DNA of 5,132 bases from Kiritimatiellia bacterium (GTDB lineage: Bacteria; Verrucomicrobiota; Kiritimatiellia; RFP12; UBA1067): positions 1 through 5,132 of the forward strand of contig JAGBZQ010000071.1 of NCBI GenBank assembly GCA_017628165.1. Reading direction: 5' to 3'. The notes below the pieces were generated by a model, which searched no databases, was not told the origin of the DNA, and saw only the letters and a list, made by a program, of their open reading frames with translations. Position 1 is the first letter of the stretch. Every line of letters starts with the position of its first letter. This document shows positions 1 through 4,643 of this stretch, in pieces. Both the position numbers and the translations under genes were made by a program.

Positions 1-116
1 GACGTCTTGCCAACGCGGCGCCTGCCAGTCACTACTGTAAACTGCGCATTCGAGCGACTTCTACGCTCGATTTCTGTAAGCATTTTTAATTCTTCAACTC
101 TATCAAAAAATCGCAT
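1..116 (-). CDS. P-loop ATPase of the ATPase_2 (DUF234-associated) type, 5' end only
   Basis: Only the first 38 codons are visible; the gene continues past the left edge. The protein starts MRFFDRVEELKMLTEI and reaches a Walker A motif, GRRRVGKT, at residues 31-38, preceded by the strand FTVVT. An N-terminal (F/Y)-x-x-R-x-x-E-L element followed by GRRR-[VI]-GKT about 30 residues in is the hallmark of ATPase_2 (archaeal-type) ATPases, which often carry a C-terminal DUF234 nuclease-like domain. That domain would lie outside the window. The start is supported by AAGGAG at 125-130, 8 bases upstream, and by a good promoter further up. The cellular role of these ATPases is poorly defined; they are common in anaerobes and often sporadically distributed. 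The family call is fairly secure despite the short fragment; a different STAND/AAA ATPase is the main alternative. Confidence 0.8.
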   Translation of the reverse strand, partial: MRFFDRVEELKMLTEIERRSRSNAQFTVVTGRRRVGKT

Positions 117-124
117 ATATTGCT

Positions 125-130
125 CTCCTT
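125..130 (-). promoter_or_regulatory. Ribosome binding site of the ATPase gene
   Basis: The minus strand reads AAGGAG with 8 bases to the ATG at 116. It fixes the start of the partial ATPase gene, which has no other support in the window. Confidence 0.75.
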
Positions 131-137
131 GAAAAAT

Positions 138-168
138 TGAAACCGCCGTTTCTGAAACGACCGTTTCA
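138..168. promoter_or_regulatory. Tandem palindromes in the ATPase leader, candidate operator
   Basis: Two inverted repeats of the form GAAAC-N4-GTTTC lie side by side at 139-152 and 154-167. The second extends to TGAAACG-AC-CGTTTCA (7-base arms, 153-168). Their spacing is 15 bases, and the whole block begins and ends with TGAAAC/GTTTCA. It lies just downstream of the predicted transcription start (near 172) and upstream of the ribosome binding site, the usual place for a repressor operator. The same bases could form a small hairpin in the mRNA, but two symmetric copies favour binding by a dimeric protein. The regulator is unknown. Confidence 0.55.
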
Positions 169-178
169 TTTGATAGAG

Positions 179-208
179 ATTATATCATACCCGCACCGCA
201 TAAATCAA
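179..208 (-). promoter_or_regulatory. Promoter of the ATPase gene (extended -10)
   Basis: On the minus strand the -35 is TTGATT (203-208) and the -10 is a perfect TATAAT (179-184), with an 18-base spacer. TGA directly before the -10 makes it an extended -10 element. The predicted start is near 172, giving a leader of about 55 bases. The design matches the second promoter of the window (3603-3632) in both boxes, the TGA extension and spacer length, so both probably use the housekeeping sigma factor. Confidence 0.75.
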
Positions 209-241
209 CTTTATGTTTTTCTGGAATATCCCCACCTTGTG

Positions 242-260
242 AAAAGGCTTGCGAGCCCTT
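242..260 (-). terminator. Possible weak intrinsic terminator after the VWA operon
   Basis: On the minus strand AAGGGCT, loop CGCA and AGCCTT form a stem of about 6 pairs with one bulged G, running into TTTTC. It lies between the VWA stop and the next promoter, where a terminator is expected. The stem is short, the T-run is only four bases, and it lies more than 200 bases past the stop codon. Confidence 0.25.
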
Positions 261-293
261 GAAGAGGCTTGCGCGGTTTTGCAGCCTTTCAAG
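246..293. repeat. GGCTTGCG direct repeat overlapping an imperfect hairpin
   Basis: GGCTTGCG occurs at 246-253 and 266-273, a 20-base period, inside two similar blocks beginning GAAAAGGCTTGCG and GAAGAGGCTTGCG. The second block also pairs with a reverse copy: arms at 258-272 and 281-293 match apart from two extra bases, with a loop of about 8 bases. No T-run follows on the plus strand. It may be the remnant of a dispersed intergenic repeat; its function is not recognised. Confidence 0.4.
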
Positions 294-373
294 AGATTTC
301 GCGGCGTTTTATACTTCTTTATGGTATCTATCATCCCGAAAGCAACTCGAATTCCAAACACACGAAACCTCGC

Positions 374-386
374 GGGGACAGTCCCC
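374..386. repeat. REP-like palindrome GGGGACAGTCCCC
   Basis: Six-base arms GGGGAC and GTCCCC surround a single A, an unusually compact GC-rich palindrome in an otherwise AT-rich stretch. No T-run follows on either strand, so it is not a classic terminator. Palindromes with this GGGGAC/GTCCCC core are, from memory, common as dispersed repeats linked to IS200-like REP-associated transposases, but no transposase is visible here. Whether it is repeated in this genome cannot be seen. Confidence 0.5.
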
Positions 387-433
387 TCATGGCTTAATCA
401 ATGACTCCTTGTGTTAGATTGTCTAGATATTTT

Positions 434-446
434 ACTAAAATTTAGT
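434..446. repeat. AT-rich palindrome downstream of the VWA gene
   Basis: ACTAAAATTTAGT is a perfect inverted repeat with six-base arms around one A, starting about 23 bases past the VWA stop codon. With almost no GC it would be a poor terminator. It may be a protein site, or chance in AT-rich DNA. Confidence 0.25.
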
Positions 447-468
447 CACCAAATTCAATTTTTCCAAA

Positions 469-2685
469 TCATTTCTTCAGTAATTCCGCCTTCTCGACAA
501 GACGAATGAACTCGGAGCGATAGCCTTCGGGATCATCCCCCTTTGCCGCACGCGCTCGCCTGAGAACAGACTGGAAGGAAGCCGAGCCTTTATATTTCGA
601 ATTAGAAAGGATGAGCGCATATTCCGCTACCGCTGAAGCAAAAACGAAGTCATCACTCGCCTTCGGTTTTGTTATCGCATCGGCGAAAAAGCCTTTTTCA
701 CTCTTGAGGCTCTTGCCGCCATCTGGATTCTTCCAACGCATCTTTACCGAAAACATTTCTTTGCTGCCAGTATCCTTGCGCGTTTGATACTTGAGATCCG
801 GAGTTTTCCCTCCAGGCACCTTGCCTCCAGCGGGAATAATCTCGTAAAACGCCGTCATGGAATATCCCGATCCGATTTCGCCAGCATCCTTCTTGTCGTC
901 GTTAAAATCCTTGGCGGCAAGAAGACGATTTTCATATCCGATCAACCTGTAGGCCGCCACACGCTCCGGATTAAATTCCACCTGGATTTTAACATCCTTC
1001 GCAACCGTAAAGAACGATGAACCAAATTCAGTCAACATTACCTTTTTCGCCTCAAGTAGCGAATCGAGATATGCATAATTTCCGTTTCCGGCATTGGCAA
1101 GCTTCTTCATGTTGCTGTCCATGAAATTTCCCCTCCCTACACCAAGAACCGAAAGGAAAACTCCACTCTCACGACGTTTCGCGATGAACGCTTCCAACTC
1201 CTTCGGCGAAGATATTCCTATATTGAAATCGCCGTCGGTTACGAGTATAACTCGATTGTTCTTTCCTCGTCCAAAATTCTTCTTAGCCTCCTCATAGGCG
1301 AGACGAATGCCGCTTCCCCCATCTGTTCCGCCACTTGCAGTAAGCGACTCTATCACTGCAAGAATCTCGCGCTTGCGCGAACCGGGCGTGGAAGATAGCC
1401 GAACGGATGTGCCGTTTGCATAAGTCACGATGGCAACTGAATCCTGCGGACGAAGTTTTTCTACAAGTAGCTTGAGAGACTTTTTTACCATCTCCATTCC
1501 GCCGTTCCAAGCCATCGAACCCGATGTATCTATCAAGAACGTAAGATTGGAAGTCGGTAGTTTTTTCTCCTCGATGCTCTTCGCCTGCACCCCAACTCGC
1601 AACAGTTTAGATTTAGGATTCCATGGACAAGCCGCAAGCTCACAATCGAACGCCACAGGCTCCTCGCCTTTAGGCGGCGGATAAGAGTATCTGAAATAGT
1701 TTACAAATTCTTCCGCACGCACCGATGTAGATGGAGGAAGAGCTCCCTCGGACAAATAGTAGCGCATAAGCGTGTAACTCGCCGTATCAACATCAAGAGA
1801 GAACGTAGAAAACGCATCTACTCTCGGATCATGGAAAGAATTTTCCGAATATTCAGCATAGCGCGAGGTCTCCTGAGAACACAAAGCGTGCCCTATCACA
1901 GGCGCAGCATGTCTTTTCTTGCAACGCTCCGCATGTTGCATGCGCGGGGGCTCATATCTCATATACTGCCCCACCTGTTTGCTCTCAGGAACTGGAGCCG
2001 CCACAGGAGGTATCATCTCACACGGTAAATCCACATCCACCTCACACGGCGTCTCTGCAACCTCACACGCCACATCGCTATAACATCTTCCTCTATCATC
2101 AACATTTGATTCTTTCACGAACATCCAAGCGAAGCCAAGGCAAAGCACAAACATCGCCGCTATTCCCCAAACTGGACGCCTCCATCGGATCGCAGCAGAT
2201 GCTGGACGCACCTCCATTAAGGGCACGAAACTCCCACCAGCCACAAGAAATTCCCTCTCATATTCGGCAACCGCTCCATCTCCCGCGATTATCCGGCCAG
2301 GATGCGAAGCCGGAATGTCGCGCAATACGCTCTCCACATCTTCTGGGGACACTTCACCAACAATCCAGCTGCGCCTCACAAATGACCTCGCCGCAGTACA
2401 TGTATTCCACAGCTGAAGTACCCAATCGCCCACAACCCGCTCGCGCGTAGATGCTGGCACAGCAAAAGGCGAAGCAGGAACAATTCGCCAGCCCGAAAGG
2501 TCGCAAGAGCTCACTACAAGCGCAACAAACGGCCTGTTCATATCGGCAAACACGCGGATCTGCCCGACCTTCACGCCGATATCAAACGCCACCGAGGCTT
2601 TGGGGCGCTCACCCTTGAACGCAGGGCGAGATCCGCACTTGCAATAAAGCTCCCACTGCTTTTCGAAAATTTCGTATGCCTTCAT
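469..2685 (-). CDS. Transmembrane YfbK-type von Willebrand factor A protein
   Basis: 738 residues. The C-terminal part (about 283-735) matches the YfbK architecture: a VWA-associated N-terminal region (STFSLDVDTASY at 293-304; EEFVNYF at 325-331; CPWNP at 353-357), a VWA domain (about 378-555), then the DUF3520/YfbK C-terminal region. The metal-binding MIDAS is complete: D386-T-S-G-S390, T454 and D484. A single membrane segment (about 173-190) follows the basic RWRR, so residues 1-170 should be cytoplasmic and the VWA part outside. The linker at 190-270 is rich in cysteine (201, 207, 214, 222, 255, 269) and includes a proline-rich patch. The N-terminal 170 residues match no domain I recognise. 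Typical YfbK proteins have only a signal peptide or lipobox there, so this N-terminal extension is unusual. The start overlaps the upstream stop as ATGA with GGAGGT 5 bases before it, implying translational coupling. VWA modules bind proteins through the metal site; the ligand is unknown. Confidence 0.9.
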   Translation of the reverse strand: MKAYEIFEKQWELYCKCGSRPAFKGERPKASVAFDIGVKVGQIRVFADMNRPFVALVVSSCDLSGWRIVPASPFAVPASTRERVVGDWVLQLWNTCTAARSFVRRSWIVGEVSPEDVESVLRDIPASHPGRIIAGDGAVAEYEREFLVAGGSFVPLMEVRPASAAIRWRRPVWGIAAMFVLCLGFAWMFVKESNVDDRGRCYSDVACEVAETPCEVDVDLPCEMIPPVAAPVPESKQVGQYMRYEPPRMQHAERCKKRHAAPVIGHALCSQETSRYAEYSENSFHDPRVDAFSTFSLDVDTASYTLMRYYLSEGALPPSTSVRAEEFVNYFRYSYPPPKGEEPVAFDCELAACPWNPKSKLLRVGVQAKSIEEKKLPTSNLTFLIDTSGSMAWNGGMEMVKKSLKLLVEKLRPQDSVAIVTYANGTSVRLSSTPGSRKREILAVIESLTASGGTDGGSGIRLAYEEAKKNFGRGKNNRVILVTDGDFNIGISSPKELEAFIAKRRESGVFLSVLGVGRGNFMDSNMKKLANAGNGNYAYLDSLLEAKKVMLTEFGSSFFTVAKDVKIQVEFNPERVAAYRLIGYENRLLAAKDFNDDKKDAGEIGSGYSMTAFYEIIPAGGKVPGGKTPDLKYQTRKDTGSKEMFSVKMRWKNPDGGKSLKSEKGFFADAITKPKASDDFVFASAVAEYALILSNSKYKGSASFQSVLRRARAAKGDDPEGYRSEFIRLVEKAELLKK

Positions 2686-3491
2686 ATCGCACCTCCAATT
2701 TTCACGCGCATTTCACTGGAGAGATTGTCCAGGCAGACGTCTGTAAGCACACGCGCAAAAAGTGTACTGTTGGCACCATCAATGCGCTCAAGCTCAGTCC
2801 GCAAGGCCTTCATTATTTTCGCTCTCAATGCGTAAGCACGCGATTTTGCTTTCCCCAGCCCTTCGAGGACTACCGCTTCCGTAATTGGTATGTCCTGGGC
2901 CGTCACATAGCAAAGGAGCGCAACTTCCCGTTTTTCCGTTTTTATTTTCGAAGAAATTTTTTCGATTACCGATTCCGCCATTTCCCGAAATACCTCCACA
3001 TCAAGAAATTCCGCAGGATCTACCTCTATAGTCGGCTCCAATTCAGAGACCTCCATCCGGCCTGCATTCTCCCAAACTAGATGCCGCCGTCCATCTTCAC
3101 CACGCACCGAACGCGGCTTCCATCCCTTTAGTGTTGCAATCCAATCAATTACGATATCATGAATCCGCCCTGAACGAACCCCAAACAATGTGCCACACAC
3201 AAAATCGACCATCCGAAGCCCTTCTGCCTTGATTCTGTATGCGAAGTACTGCTTGAGCGGCTTCCGCCTGTCGCGCGCGCCCTTGAGCATGAAATACGAA
3301 TCAAACGCCGCCACTGGATCGCCGCCTGATGTGTCATCCCTCGATAAACCACAGCGAAAAAGCCGCCCATACATGGCGCTTTCCACCTGCCACCTAAGCG
3401 ATTGCTTGGCTATACATCTATCGACTGCGCAAACCTCAAACCATTCTTCCCATGCTCGGTCTCCAGCATATTTATCTACTTCAAAATTCAT
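2682..3491 (-). CDS. Divergent sigma-70-like DNA-binding regulator (putative)
   Basis: 269 residues with no signal peptide or membrane segment. The best clue is a helix-turn-helix-like stretch at about 184-234: an ALLCYV helix, ITEAVVLEGLG, then SRAYALRAKIMKALR. This resembles sigma region 4, where a serine-arginine start and basic residues mark the recognition helix. Residues 59-100 (DPVAAFDSYFMLKGARDRRK, then QYFAYRIKAEGL) could correspond to a degenerate region 2. Residues 105-180 are an insert with no clear family. About 35 residues follow the helical region. The start has AAAGGAG 10 bases upstream and a good promoter about 115 bases upstream. The stop overlaps the VWA start by four bases. 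ECF-type sigma genes are known next to membrane VWA genes in several phyla, which supports the call, but similarity is weak and another type of DNA-binding protein is possible. Confidence 0.5.
   Translation of the reverse strand: MNFEVDKYAGDRAWEEWFEVCAVDRCIAKQSLRWQVESAMYGRLFRCGLSRDDTSGGDPVAAFDSYFMLKGARDRRKPLKQYFAYRIKAEGLRMVDFVCGTLFGVRSGRIHDIVIDWIATLKGWKPRSVRGEDGRRHLVWENAGRMEVSELEPTIEVDPAEFLDVEVFREMAESVIEKISSKIKTEKREVALLCYVTAQDIPITEAVVLEGLGKAKSRAYALRAKIMKALRTELERIDGANSTLFARVLTDVCLDNLSSEMRVKIGGAI
2691..2696 (-). promoter_or_regulatory. Ribosome binding site of the VWA gene inside the upstream gene
   Basis: GGAGGT on the minus strand lies 5 bases before the ATG at 2685 and within the last codons of the sigma-like gene (encoding the end of KIGGAI). 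It fixes the start and, with the ATGA overlap at 2682-2685, supports coupled translation of the two proteins. Confidence 0.8.
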
Positions 3492-3501
3492 GCTCTTAAT
3501 T

Positions 3502-3508
3502 CTCCTTT
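3502..3508 (-). promoter_or_regulatory. Ribosome binding site of the sigma-like gene
   Basis: AAAGGAG on the minus strand, 10 bases before the ATG at 3491. The spacing is slightly long but workable. It supports this ATG rather than later in-frame methionines such as codon 40. Confidence 0.65.
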
Positions 3509-3602
3509 ATATGCAAAGGAACCGAACATTCACTTTTTCCGCAAATTCAATTTTTGTATTGCAAATCTATCCATAATACTTGTTTTTTAGGCTTTCAACC
3601 GC

Positions 3603-3632
3603 ATTATATCACAATAGCACCTCTCCAATCAA
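3603..3632 (-). promoter_or_regulatory. Promoter of the sigma-like/VWA operon (extended -10)
   Basis: On the minus strand: -35 TTGATT (3627-3632), an 18-base spacer and -10 TATAAT (3603-3608), preceded by TGA (extended -10). The predicted start is near 3596, leaving a leader of about 105 bases before the ATG. The boxes and spacing equal those of the ATPase promoter. GAAAGTGCAAA boxes sit directly upstream, at about -47 and -80. Confidence 0.75.
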
Positions 3633-3637
3633 TTGCG

Positions 3638-3681
3638 TTTGCACTTTCTCTTGGCGAATACCGCCACCAATTTGCACTTTC
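3638..3681. promoter_or_regulatory. Direct repeats TTTGCACTTTC upstream of the operon promoter
   Basis: An exact 11-base repeat (GAAAGTGCAAA on the minus strand) occurs at 3638-3648 and 3671-3681, spaced 33 bases or about three helical turns. Between them lies TGGCG-aatac-CGCCA (3652-3666), an inverted repeat. The boxes centre near -47 and -80 from the predicted start, suitable for an activator that binds in tandem on one DNA face. A third, imperfect copy lies at 3742-3759. An alternative is that they are relics of coding repeats, because all three share one reading frame. Confidence 0.5.
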
Positions 3682-3802
3682 ACCGGACAGTCCGTTTCTC
3701 CTGCGGGATCTTCAGAATCATTCCTGGATAGACCTTTCCATCCACCACTTTGCAGATTCTCTTTCCTTCTTCATATCCTCCATAATTCCTCCTTGTTTGC
3801 AT
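3680..3802 (-). CDS. Small ORF with a LysM-like C-terminal end (doubtful)
   Basis: A 40-codon reading frame beginning MQTRRNYGG and ending in VYPGMILKIPQEK. The VYPGxxLKIP pattern resembles the closing strand of a LysM peptidoglycan-binding repeat, but LysM needs about 45 residues and the opening G-D-[ST]-L part is absent. There is no clear ribosome binding site before its ATG. It could be a remnant of a lost gene or a chance frame. It starts 16 bases after the ADP-ribosylglycohydrolase stop codon. Confidence 0.2.
   Translation of the reverse strand: MQTRRNYGGYEEGKRICKVVDGKVYPGMILKIPQEKRTVR
3684..3694. repeat. Palindrome CGGACAGTCCG
   Basis: Five-base arms surround a single A. It shares the 9-base core GGACAGTCC with the REP-like palindrome at 374-386. 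It lies downstream of the ADP-ribosylglycohydrolase gene, but no T-run follows on the minus strand, so it would be a poor terminator by itself. Confidence 0.35.
3718..3783 (-). CDS. Possible 21-residue peptide with a strong ribosome binding site
   Basis: The peptide starts MEDMKKERESAKWWMERS and is charged with a tryptophan pair, so probably helical. AAGGAGG (3788-3794) lies 4 bases before the ATG, making this the best-supported start in the gap. It sits about 35 bases after the ADP-ribosylglycohydrolase stop and could be the last cistron of that operon. In the same frame, past two TGA codons, further codons spell ESANWW and ESAN, so it may instead be the head of a degraded gene. No family is recognised. 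Confidence 0.3.
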   Translation of the reverse strand: MEDMKKERESAKWWMERSIQE

Positions 3803-3818
3803 CTTATTCAAAACAACA

Positions 3819-4643
3819 TCACCTCGACATCCCGGCCTCTCTCTCAAACGCATGAAGCGTTTCAAGAAGACAGGGATCAAGAAAGCGCTCCGCCTTCTCG
3901 CGAATATCTTCAGACACACCATAGTATGCTCCGGCGACGGCACCGGTTATCGCGGCGATGGTATCGGAGTCGCCGCCGATGGAAATAGCGTTACGGATGG
4001 CATCCTCGAATGAAGTCGATTCGAAGAACGCCTCTAATGCCAGAGGCACCGATCCTTGGCATGAAACATCAAATTCATAAGCGGGGCGGATTTCATCAAG
4101 CGTGAAATCAAGCAGATAGTAGTCGCGCACGATCACCGCCTTGATCTCGTCCATCGACTTCCCGGTGCGGGCAAGGAACGTCGCCACCGCAGTCGCCTCC
4201 GCACCCTTGATGCCCTCGGGATGATTGTGCGTCACCTCAGTCACGGCTCGTGAGAGAGCCTTGACCTCATCAAGCGTCTGCCCCGCCCAACCACACGCGC
4301 TCACGCGCATCGCCGAGCCGTTTCCCCAGCTGTTGTAAGGCTGTGGATTCTCCTCACGAAGCCAGCGGCGAAATGCGCCGCCGTAACCGGCACGAGGATA
4401 CCGCCGCCCAAACTCCTGCATTCGCCTCACGGCACAAGCGCCCAACTCTCCGGCACCGCCGCGCCAATCGATAATCGCCGCCGCAACCGCAAGCGTCATC
4501 ACACTGTCGTCAGTAAAAAAGCAAGGATGCCGCGATTTACCCTTTTCTTTGAAAAACGTAAAACGCTTGCTCTTTCGGTTATGCCACTCAAAGCGCGATC
4601 CGGCAATATCCCCAACAATTGCACCGATCAGACCGTTTTTCAT
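3819..4643 (-). CDS. ADP-ribosylglycohydrolase family protein
   Basis: 274 residues, the normal length for a single-domain bacterial member. The family removes ADP-ribose from modified proteins or nucleic acids, or hydrolyses related ADP-ribose compounds, using two metal ions. All key motifs are present: N-terminal GAIVGDIAGSRFE (7-19), first metal motif TDDS (44-47), NGSAMR (108-113), THNHPEG (138-144), and the C-terminal metal motif GGDSDT (223-228) followed by AAITGAVAGAYYG. It should therefore be active. There is no signal peptide, so it is cytoplasmic. The start overlaps the stop of the FG-GAP-like gene as ATGA, with AGGGAGGT just upstream, implying coupling. No ADP-ribosyltransferase or nitrogenase gene is in view, so the substrate cannot be named and a DraG role should not be assumed. 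Its codons are markedly richer in GC than those of the gene before it. Confidence 0.93.
   Translation of the reverse strand: MKNGLIGAIVGDIAGSRFEWHNRKSKRFTFFKEKGKSRHPCFFTDDSVMTLAVAAAIIDWRGGAGELGACAVRRMQEFGRRYPRAGYGGAFRRWLREENPQPYNSWGNGSAMRVSACGWAGQTLDEVKALSRAVTEVTHNHPEGIKGAEATAVATFLARTGKSMDEIKAVIVRDYYLLDFTLDEIRPAYEFDVSCQGSVPLALEAFFESTSFEDAIRNAISIGGDSDTIAAITGAVAGAYYGVSEDIREKAERFLDPCLLETLHAFEREAGMSR

Larger units (their letters stand above)
117..468. other. Intergenic region between the VWA gene and the ATPase gene
   Basis: No convincing gene is visible in these 352 bases on either strand. From right to left the region holds an AT-rich palindrome (434-446), a REP-like GC-rich palindrome (374-386), an imperfect hairpin and partial repeat (246-293), a possible weak terminator (242-260), the ATPase promoter (179-208) and the tandem palindromes (138-168). 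No strong hairpin with a long U-tract follows the VWA stop codon, so the end of that transcript is unclear. Confidence 0.6.
3492..3818. other. Intergenic region between ADP-ribosylglycohydrolase and the sigma-like gene
   Basis: This 327-base gap holds, from right to left, two overlapping small ORFs of uncertain status, the CGGACAGTCCG palindrome, the repeated boxes and the operon promoter, then a leader of about 105 bases. The leader is AT-rich, and I see no known riboswitch or stable fold in it. No clear intrinsic terminator follows the ADP-ribosylglycohydrolase gene, so some read-through into the next operon is possible. Confidence 0.55.

Noticed and set aside
374..386. Intrinsic terminator of the VWA operon
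   Set aside because: The stem is GC-rich, but no T-run follows on the minus strand (it continues GCGAGG) and the loop is a single base, so a REP-like repeat is the better reading.
2106..2450. Plus-strand open frame of 114 codons within the VWA gene
   Set aside because: It lies wholly opposite a well-supported gene, its translation is low-complexity with no family motif, and it has no ribosome binding site.
2676..3080. Plus-strand open frame of 134 codons opposite the sigma-like gene
   Set aside because: It is antisense to a gene with start, ribosome binding site and coupling evidence; its product is rich in F, R and Y as expected of a shadow frame.
3638..3681. Possible CRISPR array
   Set aside because: Only two exact 11-base repeats with one 22-base gap, far shorter than CRISPR repeats, and no cas gene nearby.
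3554..3988. Plus-strand open frame of 144 codons across the intergenic gap
   Set aside because: It runs antisense through the operon promoter and into the ADP-ribosylglycohydrolase gene, with no recognisable domain and no ribosome binding site.
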